IMG/VR virus record: IMGVR_UViG_3300036045_000065 | Span: 1 to 22,331 of that record | Length of the DNA stretch: 22,331 nucleotides | Strand: one strand, 5' to 3' | Source of the DNA: a virus | Shown: positions 14,070-21,775 of the stretch, piece after piece | Numbering within the stretch: the stretch's first letter is position 1 | Layout: each line of letters opens with the position of its first letter | Program-made: the position numbers and the translations under genes | Notes under the pieces: generated by a model | The model's database searches: none | Seen by the model: the letters and a program-made list of their open reading frames with translations, nothing else | What the model was told of the DNA's origin: nothing

Positions 14070-15355
14070 AACATCTCTCTTTTAGCATAATTCACAAGAT
14101 AGTCAATAGCATTGTTGCTTGTCTGCGATACACTCACAGCACCGCCTGTCTTGCCAGACAGATCGAAATTCCACTCGATGAAATCAATGACTTCTTGTGG
14201 ATCAATGCTTCGATTGAAGACGATGTTTGGACCGTGTTCCTTCAAATACACCGCAGAAAGATTGTTGAACTTTTTCAACCCTCTGGATGTATTCATGCCG
14301 CATTCGTGTGAACCACATTCATATTCCCTTTGAGAAACTTGTGGCACAAGAGAATTTTCTTTGATCGGGCAATGGAAATGCACGATGCAATCGTAATCTC
14401 TGTGTTCATGGAACACAATCCTTTGCGACTGCCCGCCAACGCTCGGCTTGCTGCCGAAAGCAATTACAGAATCAGGCCCATCGGTCTTAACCATTACAAG
14501 ACCAACGGATTCCAAATCATTGAAATTAGTTTTTCGCTTTGAAGTCAAGAAAGTGTTGTCATCCACCTTGACTGCAAAGTGTCCCACAGTAGCACCACGA
14601 AAAGGCTTATAAGCACCACGCTCAATGCAGTGATTAACAACTGCACGGAGCGACGTAGGAACCAACGCAGAATCCCAAGCAACAGACTCCCCTGCAACTA
14701 CAGTCGAGCGTGTGAAAGTTAAGTGACTTCTCAGATAAGCCATCTCAACTAATCCTTTAATTGCTTCATAACGATCTTGTGTAACGTGATACCTAGCTTC
14801 TTCTGGCGTGATAACCATGTTCATGCGAGTGCCAGTATCATTAGCAAGAACCAAATTGCAAGAAGATTCCTTCAGCAAGTTCAATCCAGCAATGTACTGT
14901 TCATCCAAAGATGAATTGAATGTTTGCTTGAAACCTACTAAGAAAATATCCTTGCGTGTGTCTCGGATTTTGCCAATAATTTTTTCTGCTGGGTGGAGTC
15001 TCAATGGAGACTTCCATTCACTCTTGTTGCGGGTCTGTAGTCGCTTTTCTTTCTTACCACGAACACCATCGAGCGAAGCATGAAAGTCGCACAAAGAAGC
15101 ATTCATGAAGATAATCTTGGTGTCCGAATCCTGTTTTAAGGTTTCAAGCAACTTCAAAACATCTTCGTTGGTTTCAAGATTATCCGCACCACCAGCCATG
15201 CGTGTAAGGTGTGTGATTACTTCCATGTTACCGGAGTAACCCTTGCAAAGACCCTCGATCAGCTTGGCGGTTTTACCGTATGCTGGCGCAGATAATGCCA
15301 AGTGCGAGCGGATATAAGAAACTGTTCCGCCACCAATAATATGTACCTTTTTCAT
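14066..15355 (-). CDS. Two-domain protein: CoaB-like N-terminus plus class II aldolase-like C-terminus
   Basis: Residues 1-205 look like the phosphopantothenoylcysteine synthetase (CoaB) fold: a start of VHIIGGGTVSYIRSH, IIFMNASLCDF (81-91), IFLVGFKQTF (137-146) and LVLANDTGTRMNMVI (168-182), which matches the nucleotide-binding end of CoaB. Residues from about 230 on resemble class II aldolase/adducin heads: TVGHFAVKVDDNTFLT (256-271), then CIVHFHCP with H326 and H328, and LKEHGPN with H374 as likely metal ligands. The two domains are normally separate proteins in different pathways. The fusion suggests a nucleotide-dependent and metal-dependent enzyme on a small sugar- or pantothenate-like substrate, not assignable here. 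The start is an ATGA overlap with the previous gene. Confidence 0.8.
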   Translation of the reverse strand: MKKVHIIGGGTVSYIRSHLALSAPAYGKTAKLIEGLCKGYSGNMEVITHLTRMAGGADNLETNEDVLKLLETLKQDSDTKIIFMNASLCDFHASLDGVRGKKEKRLQTRNKSEWKSPLRLHPAEKIIGKIRDTRKDIFLVGFKQTFNSSLDEQYIAGLNLLKESSCNLVLANDTGTRMNMVITPEEARYHVTQDRYEAIKGLVEMAYLRSHLTFTRSTVVAGESVAWDSALVPTSLRAVVNHCIERGAYKPFRGATVGHFAVKVDDNTFLTSKRKTNFNDLESVGLVMVKTDGPDSVIAFGSKPSVGGQSQRIVFHEHRDYDCIVHFHCPIKENSLVPQVSQREYECGSHECGMNTSRGLKKFNNLSAVYLKEHGPNIVFNRSIDPQEVIDFIEWNFDLSGKTGGAVSVSQTSNNAIDYLVNYAKREML

Positions 15356-16632
15356 GCCTCATCCTCCTCTTGCGCCTCATACTCTTCGCATTCGGCATTT
15401 TGTTCATCTAATTCTTTTTTGCTAATTGCAGCCATATCAGACAGGATTTTGGTTCTTAAATCCCATTCTCCGTCTTGACCGCCCAAGCCTGGAATGTGCC
15501 AGGGGTGACAAAGCCTAGCCATCACCATTTCAACACGAATTAATTCTGCAATATCACGAATCAATTCATCTGTTGGCAAGCCTTTTTCAATAGCAGCGAC
15601 AAGATGACATTTCGGGCTTGTCATGAAAGGCAAAGAGTACAATAGGGAATCCCTGACAATATCTCCCATGAGCGGGAAAATCTTAGCATCTCTAGTCATG
15701 TCCCTTTCATGGACTTCCTTCATGCCTTTAACGGTTTGTTGAAGGGATTCAACAATTTCTTCAACAGTCTTTAGTTTGAAGTATTCACTTTCAAAACGTG
15801 GATTCGGGACTACATTGCAATAAGATTGCCATACATCTTCACGCACCATTACCGCAAGCACAGGCAGATTACGTCCTTCACGGATGGTATGCCTAGCCAT
15901 TTCTGGGTGGGTGTTAAGTTTGTTCTTGGTCAACTCTTCTTGAAAGAGCATGGAGGGGTTATCAAACGCACCCTTAGCAGTAACCATCAAACAAGGATCA
16001 TTCTTGCGGTCTTCAAACTTAAAAATCAGCTTGCAATCGTAGACCTTCTCGATGACCTTAGCGGCCTTCTTGAGATTCTTTTCTTCATTGCTGTACGAAT
16101 TATAAATTACACAGACAACCCCAGGCATCACAGGAATAGCATTGAAGCCTTCCTTGCCATCTTCTTTCCCCTCAATTTGAAGAGTAAACTTTTCTCCAAG
16201 CAGTGCGTGTACCTTTTCCCAGGTGGGCCAGTTGTCTGGAACCTTCGTGCGGGCACGGGTGTATTCGTCTTGAACAAGCAATCGTCCTTGCCAAGCAGCT
16301 TGTAAATATTCATCAATGCCCATGCCTTTCAAAACAGCATGGGCATGATATTGATTGAACCCAAAAGGTCGCTCTACCAAATCTTTTTGGAAGCAATCAA
16401 CGATCAACTTGGTGGTGGTGTCTTCTGTAAATTTGCAACGCCCATAGTCATCGTACTTACCTTTGATCGGCGGGGTTCGGACAAACCAGTTATCGTGGTG
16501 GTAGCAACCACGTTGAGCCTCATGCTCATCGCTTTCAACATATGGATTTCGTGTAAGGAACAAAAGCCTTACAGGATCGCCATAGCCAATGTTGATGTGA
16601 CTAATTGCGCATACTTCGTTAAAGCTACCCAT
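15352..16632 (-). CDS. Conserved phage protein of the 'MGSFN' type, unknown
   Basis: A 426-residue protein starting MGSFNEVCAISHINIGYGDPVRLLFL, which is the opening of a family I recognise from many phage and bacterial genomes without a known function. The early Cys and the strand that follows, and the segment VERPFGFNQYHAHAV, are family-like. The C-terminus holds helices and a very acidic tail ending in EEDEA. It contains no Walker, zinc or nuclease motif that I can see. It stands three bases after its upstream neighbour and overlaps the CoaB/aldolase-like gene by ATGA. Confidence 0.85.
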   Translation of the reverse strand: MGSFNEVCAISHINIGYGDPVRLLFLTRNPYVESDEHEAQRGCYHHDNWFVRTPPIKGKYDDYGRCKFTEDTTTKLIVDCFQKDLVERPFGFNQYHAHAVLKGMGIDEYLQAAWQGRLLVQDEYTRARTKVPDNWPTWEKVHALLGEKFTLQIEGKEDGKEGFNAIPVMPGVVCVIYNSYSNEEKNLKKAAKVIEKVYDCKLIFKFEDRKNDPCLMVTAKGAFDNPSMLFQEELTKNKLNTHPEMARHTIREGRNLPVLAVMVREDVWQSYCNVVPNPRFESEYFKLKTVEEIVESLQQTVKGMKEVHERDMTRDAKIFPLMGDIVRDSLLYSLPFMTSPKCHLVAAIEKGLPTDELIRDIAELIRVEMVMARLCHPWHIPGLGGQDGEWDLRTKILSDMAAISKKELDEQNAECEEYEAQEEDEA

Positions 16633-16635
16633 GCT

Positions 16636-17088
16636 CTAGTCCCCAATGAGGTCTTCGGGTTTAATTTCGCCAGCATCAATCAATCGCTGGGCGGTTCTGA
16701 TGCGGGCATGGCGACACATGGAATCGAAAGTAAAACAACGATACCATTCGCTCTTTTTCTTCGTTGCGCCCTTCAGTGCTTCTTCCATCATCTGTGCTTC
16801 GGCGTAATGTTCGACGCCATCGCCGCCGCCCACCGAAGCGAAATGATATTCACCACTCAGAAATTCAAACATTTCGATGCCATGCTTTTGGCCAAAGTCA
16901 TATTCTTCCCCGTCCGCACCAAAACAAGGATCATAATCCTCGTAATTCAATGGATACGAACAGTATTGGTCGTCACCACCGTCCAAAACCTGACCAGTAA
17001 AATCACAACGGGTTTCAGCGTATGATTTACGCATGATCGGCTTGCCAGTAACAGGATCAAATCGCTGCACTTGTTTGTAAATCTTCAT
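16636..17088 (-). CDS. Unknown protein, 150 residues
   Basis: ATG 17088 has AGGAAG upstream, within a duplicated 15-base segment that carries the SD. The N-terminal part contains AETRCDFTGQVLDGG and QYCSYPLNYEDYDPCFGADGEEYDFGQ, with scattered Cys that may bind a metal. The C-terminal half is helical (EAQMMEEALKGA, then MCRHARIRTAQRLIDAG). The overall look is of a small phage protein of unknown role. It overlaps its neighbour by 32 bases. Confidence 0.8.
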   Translation of the reverse strand: MKIYKQVQRFDPVTGKPIMRKSYAETRCDFTGQVLDGGDDQYCSYPLNYEDYDPCFGADGEEYDFGQKHGIEMFEFLSGEYHFASVGGGDGVEHYAEAQMMEEALKGATKKKSEWYRCFTFDSMCRHARIRTAQRLIDAGEIKPEDLIGD

Positions 17089-17464
17089 TTTTCTTCCTCA
17101 CGTTTTTCTTCCTGACGTTATCCTTGCCATACTTCTCAAGACAGTGATCGCATTCATGGGTGCTTCGGAAGTTTTCTTCATTCAAAACTTGTGATACCAG
17201 TTCAGAGAACCAGAATTTCAAATTCCTATACGGATCAACTTTATCTTGCACGGTGTCTGAACCAAAATAACCATAGCCAAGAATCATCAGGCCACGCAGA
17301 ATCCCAAATGCTTCGCCGTAATACCCATCATTTGTATCAAATGGCACACTCGTTGTGTCAACCCCCTGGTTGCGTAAGCAATCACGGGAAGCATGAAGCA
17401 TCATCTTTACTTCGGATTCCACTTCACGAACCTGTTTTTCTGTCAACTTTTTGTAGCCTGCCAT
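17057..17464 (-). CDS. Unknown protein with a basic, duplicated tail
   Basis: A 135-residue protein with GAGGAT upstream of the ATG. A charged helix (LTEKQVREVESEVKMMLHAS) leads, followed by a hydrophobic core (EAFGILRGLMILGYGYFG). A CDHC pair lies near residue 105-108, and the tail NVRKKNVRKKNED is produced by a tandem 15-base duplication. The CDHC pair alone does not make a full zinc site. Family unknown. Confidence 0.78.
   Translation of the reverse strand: MAGYKKLTEKQVREVESEVKMMLHASRDCLRNQGVDTTSVPFDTNDGYYGEAFGILRGLMILGYGYFGSDTVQDKVDPYRNLKFWFSELVSQVLNEENFRSTHECDHCLEKYGKDNVRKKNVRKKNEDLQTSAAI
17088..17117. repeat. Tandem 15-bp duplication carrying an SD
   Basis: The plus strand reads TTTTTCTTCCTCACG followed by TTTTTCTTCCTGACG, one mismatch. 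It creates the RKKN-V-RKKN tail of one gene and duplicates the AGGAAG ribosome-binding site just upstream of the next start. Confidence 0.85.
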
Positions 17465-17471
17465 GTCATCC

Positions 17472-18272
17472 TCACTTGGTAAAATCCATAAGATACTTTA
17501 CACCTTTTGAAGCAGCATCCGCTACATCAAAAATGTAGAACGGATCATCTTTCATTCTCTTGATCCAAGCACCCATTTGCTCCTGATGATTCAGGTTGTG
17601 TTCGTACTTAATTGGATCAATTCCAAATTCAGCACAAAGGTATGCAGTGCCGATTTCGCTTCTCAGTTCACAACTGGCATAATCTGCTTCATAGCCTAAC
17701 CTAATCTCAGACCAGTGCATGAGTTCGTGAAATAGTGAGTAATAGTAGCCAGGAAGACCACCGGCACCAATTACAAACTGTTCCCTGAACGGTAGGGCAA
17801 TGTGGTCGAATGGCGGGTAGTAATAGCGGGACTCGTTGCCGCCGTACTTAATCTTTGCTTTAGACTGCACGGCCATTTTATCGGCAGCTTCGTGCTTTAC
17901 TGCTTCCTTGACAATCTTGCGGTCGCCATCAAACCCGCCAACCGTTTGTTCAATGTTGAATACGGTCCACGGCTTTAGTTTATTAATACCACAATTATCT
18001 CGCTTGTAAAGCGATAGACGTGCGCCCCAACTGCCAGCTTGGACAGACGTAGGACGTGGATTGATTTTGACACCCAGCATTTCCCATTGAAGCAGGGTTG
18101 CCCACCAATGGGATTTAAGCTCAAGCTCGCTTGAGATTAGATTCAGAATGATAGGATTGATGCCATCAAAAGCAGCTTTGGACACGAAGTTCTTGTGAAC
18201 CTGTCCGTACCACGGCATTTGCTTATTTTTTAATGAATCAATGATCCTTTCATTAATAGAAAGATGATACAT
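17472..18272 (-). CDS. ArdC-like antirestriction protein with zincin-type metallopeptidase domain
   Basis: A 266-residue protein. The N-terminal half has the ArdC-type pattern (FDGINPIILNLISSELELK, then a Trp-rich helix HWWATLLQWEMLGVKINP), the region that binds single-stranded DNA in ArdC. The C-terminal half has the zinc site HELMHW (182-187), with a downstream glutamate in ELRSEIGTAYLCAEFGI (202-218) as third ligand, then a QEQMGAWIKRMKDDP helix typical of the family. ArdC proteins protect incoming DNA from host restriction enzymes and are often on plasmids and phages. The SD is GGGAG. A possible internal promoter lies at 17983-18010. Confidence 0.87.
   Translation of the reverse strand: MYHLSINERIIDSLKNKQMPWYGQVHKNFVSKAAFDGINPIILNLISSELELKSHWWATLLQWEMLGVKINPRPTSVQAGSWGARLSLYKRDNCGINKLKPWTVFNIEQTVGGFDGDRKIVKEAVKHEAADKMAVQSKAKIKYGGNESRYYYPPFDHIALPFREQFVIGAGGLPGYYYSLFHELMHWSEIRLGYEADYASCELRSEIGTAYLCAEFGIDPIKYEHNLNHQEQMGAWIKRMKDDPFYIFDVADAASKGVKYLMDFTK
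17983..18010 (-). promoter_or_regulatory. Possible internal promoter P5 in the ArdC-like gene
   Basis: Minus strand TTTACA (18005-18010), a 16-base spacer ending GTGG, then TATTAA (17983-17988). It matches the other promoters closely, including the CGCTTTACAA start, but sits inside a coding region, so it could be chance or could drive the distal operon genes. Confidence 0.4.
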
Positions 18273-18281
18273 AACGCTCCC

Positions 18282-18521
18282 TTAACCGTCTATTCTAATG
18301 AAGGTGTCTCCTTCTCCTAGACGATAGAATTTTTGGCCTCTTCCAAGACCCAAGCCTATGCCATTCTCACAATGGCAATCAGTACACATAATGGCCCACG
18401 GACCATTATGTAGTTTACCGTCAACAAACTCATTGACGATAGATTTCCTGCATAAATCACATCGCATTGGGGTGTCCCCAACCCATTCTTCACGACTTCT
18501 TGTAAGCGTTGTCGATCCCAT
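18282..18521 (-). CDS. Small zinc-binding protein with two C-x2-C knuckles
   Basis: I chose ATG 18521 (79 residues) since AAGGAG lies upstream; the longer frame is a shadow of the previous gene. Cysteines C21 and C24 (MRCDLCRKS) and C46, C49 with H50 (MCTDCHCENG) form a probable zinc ribbon, with FVDGKLHNGPWAIM between them. The tail (GIGLGLGRGQKFYRLG) matches small phage proteins I have seen without known function. It may bind nucleic acid or a protein partner. Confidence 0.85.
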   Translation of the reverse strand: MGSTTLTRSREEWVGDTPMRCDLCRKSIVNEFVDGKLHNGPWAIMCTDCHCENGIGLGLGRGQKFYRLGEGDTFIRIDG

Positions 18522-19119
18522 CGAAATCTCCTTCAGCAAATGGCTGTAATTCGTACTTAAATTCTTCTTCCAACGAAGCGAGTCCCAACGGGAACTGCTC
18601 CAGCAATTTTTGCTGGTATTCGTTTGGCTTAAACTTCGTAAGCGAAGACAGAAGAAGAAGATATTCTGCTTCGTAAGCCCTAGCACGCTTTTCCAAAGCA
18701 ATGCCGTCTTCTTTTTTCTGTAGTTTACCGTGCCAGAAATCAACACACTTGGATGCTGTATACACCATCCCGCCCAATTGCATGAACGGGTCTTTTTTGC
18801 AAATCTCAGGCCAGTTTACAGGCACCAAGACGATGCAACATTTCTCGCCGCCCTTTTGTACTTCAATCCAAACGTGCAAAGCATTAAGAGGCTCGTTGGT
18901 CAAGGCGGTTGGAGTAACCTTGTTGCCAACCAACCTCCAAAACAACGTCATAAGCTTATTTATACTTTTGTTAGGAGTCAGCACAGGGGTCATCATCATC
19001 GCAACCCCATCGTCAATTAAAGATACAACCTTGCCGACTGCGGCGGTCATATCTTGCGGCAACGACTTGTCATTCTCATTGGTAAATTTGGCCCATTTCT
19101 CAATCAGCAAGCCAGACAT
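18490..19119 (-). CDS. Unknown protein, 209 residues
   Basis: I chose ATG 19119 because GAGGGG lies upstream. The protein is mostly helical with a strand around CIVLVPVNWPEIC, and contains a VDFWHGKLQKK segment and a C-terminal acidic stretch (FPLGLASLEEEFKYELQPF). No catalytic motif is recognised. It overlaps the small zinc protein by 32 bases. The two are probably translated together. Confidence 0.8.
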   Translation of the reverse strand: MSGLLIEKWAKFTNENDKSLPQDMTAAVGKVVSLIDDGVAMMMTPVLTPNKSINKLMTLFWRLVGNKVTPTALTNEPLNALHVWIEVQKGGEKCCIVLVPVNWPEICKKDPFMQLGGMVYTASKCVDFWHGKLQKKEDGIALEKRARAYEAEYLLLLSSLTKFKPNEYQQKLLEQFPLGLASLEEEFKYELQPFAEGDFDGIDNAYKKS

Positions 19120-19130
19120 GATAGCCCCTC

Positions 19131-19472
19131 TCACCAGTCAAGCTCAATGCTCAACTTGTTGTCCTTGTGCCAGAAGTAAAGTAAAATCTGAGGGAGGATT
19201 GTTTCGTCCAGCTTTTGGCCAGGGCGAAGACACTCCCATAACTCCATCGGATCGACGGAATTATAAGGTTGTTCGTCAGAGTTGCCATGCCTCTGAAATA
19301 GGTAGGTCTTACCTTCTTCAAGATGGGTTTGAATGAGCCATCTTGGATCGCAAATACGATCTATCCTTACCTCTAGGGTTTTTGTCTCTGGGTTGAAAGA
19401 CAAGGCAGTGTAGACGATAGAATCGTCACGGCCCTGTTCTTTGCCCAGCAAGTTATCAATTGGCATACTCAT
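19131..19472 (-). CDS. Unknown protein, 113 residues, first gene of the long operon
   Basis: ATG 19472 or 19466 (third residue) are both possible and neither has a good SD. The sequence has strands (SIVYTALSFNP, KTLEVRIDRI, KTYLFQRHG) and a C-terminal ILLYFWHKDNKLSIELDW, a plausible beta-rich small domain. It follows the plus-strand zinc gene head to head, so its promoter should lie in 19473-19655, where I found no clear box. Confidence 0.75.
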   Translation of the reverse strand: MSMPIDNLLGKEQGRDDSIVYTALSFNPETKTLEVRIDRICDPRWLIQTHLEEGKTYLFQRHGNSDEQPYNSVDPMELWECLRPGQKLDETILPQILLYFWHKDNKLSIELDW

Positions 19473-19492
19473 TTATATTCATGGAAGATGCC

Positions 19493-19729
19493 ATGCCATT
19501 TTGTGTAGTGTGCGGTAAACCAACTCCATATTACAGAACATGGAGTTGGGAAAGGGAAGTGTGGGATAAATACGGACCACTTCCCCTTAGTTGCTTGTGT
19601 TGCCCCGAACATAGCAAGGAAGAAGCATTTTTGGCCGAATGTCATCATCGTGACATTAAGCAGCAATTGCTTTTTCCCCACAGTGAGACACACCCCTCTT
19701 TTCCAACTCTTCAAGCCCCGCTTCCGTAA
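19493..19729 (+). CDS. Small zinc-knuckle protein on the plus strand
   Basis: A 78-residue frame from ATG 19493, with GGAAG upstream. MPFCVVCGKP gives C4 and C7, and LSCLCCPEH gives C34, C36 or C37 with H40, the same knuckle style as the N-terminus of the SNF2 helicase in this window. Its 3' end overlaps the RuvB-like gene convergently by 74 bases. Two stem-forming inverted repeats lie inside it. Codon content in the non-overlapping part looks coding, but no plus-strand promoter was identified, so it stays tentative. Confidence 0.55.
   Translation: MPFCVVCGKPTPYYRTWSWEREVWDKYGPLPLSCLCCPEHSKEEAFLAECHHRDIKQQLLFPHSETHPSFPTLQAPLP
19520..19549. repeat. Perfect 10-bp inverted repeat
   Basis: CCAACTCCAT (19520-19529) and its complement (19540-19549) surround a 10-base loop. 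A second, 8-bp pair (GGGAAGTG with CACTTCCC) follows within the next 40 bases. They lie in the plus-strand zinc gene and upstream of the long minus-strand operon. Confidence 0.7.
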
Positions 19730-20729
19730 TAGAATACCCACGGGTAGTTACTGTAATGTAAGGCAATTGCTCATCGGTAGCCTCAAGTAGCCACGGAAGA
19801 ACATACTTTTGTAGTTCTTCAGCTTTGACGCCTGCCACGATTGGCAAACGCTTCTCGGCTACTGGCCCCTGTCCCAACGCCTTCAAGATAGCCAGTCGCT
19901 TGTAAGTCATGCCGAACGGGTCAATCTCGTTATCTTCGGCAACCTTGTTTGCAACATCTTCCCAGCTATCGGGGTTCATGTTGTGTTCCAGTTTCATTTC
20001 CCTAGCGAAAGCCAGGGCTTCACGGGGAACACGGGAACAAAACTTGGCAACCAAGTTACAAACATGATCGTCAAACTCAGGGTGATGAGACTTGACAATG
20101 TGCGCAATCTCATGCTTGTTGTACATGTTCAGGTTTACCTTCATAAACCTAGTATCGAACGCATCGAACAACTGACCACGATCAGTCGTAGCGATCATCC
20201 AGTGAACATTACGGCAGTCGATTGTGCAGCCACGCTCAGTAACAAGAATTCGGTCCTGATACTCGGTAGCCTTCAGCAGCCCCTGAACAATCATATTGTT
20301 CAATGCGTGAACTTCGTCAATGAATACGTCAACCGGAGGAAGAACGTATCGCTTGTTTCCAGCATCGAACAATTCAACACCACGCTCAAGCAAAGCCTTC
20401 TCGATACCAAGAAAAATGTCATGGACATTCTTCAGGGCACGGGGAGAAAACTCTGCCATTGGCAGCAAGCGTGCCTTGTTGTGACGACGAACCAACTCGG
20501 TCTTACCACAACCAGCCTTGCCGATGAAGGCAAGGTTGACCTCGCTGCTAACGTGATTGTGCTTGCCCAGCGCATCAAAGTCCACACGGGTTACTCGGCA
20601 CACCGCTTTTTGGTTGCCAATAAACCCAAAGTAAGGGCTAGAAGGATTTTGAGGATCAAGGTATTGCTTTCGGATTTCAGCACTCGGAGTATTCCAGTGC
20701 TTCGGATAAAACTGAAGTTCTTTTTGCAT
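19656..20729 (-). CDS. RuvB-like AAA+ ATPase
   Basis: I chose ATG 20729 (357 residues) because GGAGG lies upstream and motif copy C and a terminator lie before it. Motifs: Walker A GKAGCGKT (70-77), Walker B VDVFIDEVH (133-141), sensor-1 IATTD (179-183), arginine finger FDTRF (191-195), and a C-terminal winged-helix segment (YVLPWLLEATDE, then YITVTTRGYSITEAGLEEL) like RuvB. The protein resembles RuvB Holliday-junction motors, and it has an N-terminal extension of about 60 residues. No RuvA or RuvC is seen here. It may act in phage recombination or fork processing. Confidence 0.92.
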   Translation of the reverse strand: MQKELQFYPKHWNTPSAEIRKQYLDPQNPSSPYFGFIGNQKAVCRVTRVDFDALGKHNHVSSEVNLAFIGKAGCGKTELVRRHNKARLLPMAEFSPRALKNVHDIFLGIEKALLERGVELFDAGNKRYVLPPVDVFIDEVHALNNMIVQGLLKATEYQDRILVTERGCTIDCRNVHWMIATTDRGQLFDAFDTRFMKVNLNMYNKHEIAHIVKSHHPEFDDHVCNLVAKFCSRVPREALAFAREMKLEHNMNPDSWEDVANKVAEDNEIDPFGMTYKRLAILKALGQGPVAEKRLPIVAGVKAEELQKYVLPWLLEATDEQLPYITVTTRGYSITEAGLEELEKRGVSHCGEKAIAA

Positions 20730-20747
20730 TTGTGCCTCCACAACCAC

Positions 20748-20761
20748 AGTTGGTACAGTTA
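20748..20761 (-). promoter_or_regulatory. TAACTGTACCAACT motif, copy C
   Basis: A perfect copy on the minus strand, 18 bases before the RuvB-like start codon. It touches the base of the terminator hairpin that ends the sigma gene. A TSS at or just after the motif would leave only the SD between it and the start codon. Confidence 0.75.
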
Positions 20762-20792
20762 ACAACAAAGGGGCCGAAGCCCCTTTGTTGTT
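20761..20792 (-). terminator. Terminator hairpin after the sigma gene, UUCG loop
   Basis: A perfect 14-bp stem (AACAACAAAGGGGC and complement) closes a C(UUCG)G tetraloop on the minus-strand RNA. It lies 7 bases after the sigma factor stop, and the U-rich 3' arm (UUUGUUGUU) serves as tail. It abuts motif copy C. Confidence 0.9.
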
Positions 20793-20799
20793 AAGTACG

Positions 20800-21747
20800 T
20801 TACGCAACTTCCTTGCGAGAGTACGCCTTCTTGACCTTATCCAACGCACTCTTCAGCACGTTGTTGATGGTCATGCGGCTGTACGGGCGTCCCGTCTTTG
20901 GGTTGTGGGTGTTCTTGGCAAGGTCGGCCTGCCAACCATAGTACGGGTACATGGTGCAGAGAATCACTTCTCGCTCCAATTCCGTAAGGCCAGCACGGTC
21001 AATCGCTTCGTACAGTTCGTAGTTGCAGGGGACGGTATCACGCTCGCCGTCGATGCCACAACGTCCCTCAGTGTAGTCCACGACAGAGGATTCTTCCCCT
21101 TCCTGAACAATCTGAGAACCGTTGATGATCTTGCGACGTGCATCCTTCAAAACCGCCAATTCACTCTCAGTGATGTTCATCTTGGCGTATACTTCATCGT
21201 CCGACACCTTCCCGTTGAAGGAGTTGGCGGTCTTGTCGAAGAGACGAACCAACTTCATCGCCTCATTGGTCAGAGGAGTGAAGGGGTTGGCCTTGTTCGC
21301 AGCAGTGGTCAAACGACGAGTGATAGCGTGCCACGCAAAGGTGGTGAACGCCGTCTCTTCCGTATAGGAATAGATTGCGTCAAGCACTGCCATCAACGCT
21401 TCCTGATAGAAGTCGTCAATCTCGCAAACGCCACCGTAGTTACGCTTCCCAAAGGAAAGGGCGTGCTTACGAGCCAACGGTGCATGGCCACAGAGCATCT
21501 TGTATTCGATGCTGCGCACAGCCTGAATTGACGGGATTGCTGCAACGATTGCAGCCGCCTGATTGTCGGTGATTCCAGGCCAATCAGATGCCTTGAAAGA
21601 CTTCTTGAACAGCTTGATGCGAAACGCTCGCTGCTCCATTCCCAGGTCTTCAGCAAGCAACTTGAGGTTCTTGTTGCCCTTGCGCATGATCGCAAGGCAG
21701 GCTTCCAACTCACTCTCACTCAGCTTCACGGTCGGCAAAGTAGTCAT
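20800..21747 (-). CDS. Sigma-70-family RNA polymerase sigma factor
   Basis: A 315-residue protein starting at ATG 21747 with AAGGAAAG upstream. Region 2 is clear at about 110-150 (DDFYQEALMAVLDAIYSY, then FTTFAWHAITRRL), and region 4 at about 250-308 (LTELEREVILCTMYPYYG, then YSRMTINNVLKSALDKV). Residues 1-60 contain a helix-turn-helix-like segment. It should bind host core polymerase and redirect it to phage promoters. It lies beside three of the five TAACTGTACCAACT copies and behind the best host-type promoter in the window, so it is probably an early gene that switches on a later set. The spacer between regions 2 and 4 is long and acidic. Confidence 0.94.
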   Translation of the reverse strand: MTTLPTVKLSESELEACLAIMRKGNKNLKLLAEDLGMEQRAFRIKLFKKSFKASDWPGITDNQAAAIVAAIPSIQAVRSIEYKMLCGHAPLARKHALSFGKRNYGGVCEIDDFYQEALMAVLDAIYSYTEETAFTTFAWHAITRRLTTAANKANPFTPLTNEAMKLVRLFDKTANSFNGKVSDDEVYAKMNITESELAVLKDARRKIINGSQIVQEGEESSVVDYTEGRCGIDGERDTVPCNYELYEAIDRAGLTELEREVILCTMYPYYGWQADLAKNTHNPKTGRPYSRMTINNVLKSALDKVKKAYSRKEVA

Positions 21748-21775
21748 AGGCTTTCCTTTCTTCGCCAGAGTTAAT

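Noticed and set aside
19469-19741. Minus-strand frame between the RuvB-like gene and the long operon
   Set aside because: It begins inside the RuvB-like gene in another frame and has no SD; composition is not convincing.
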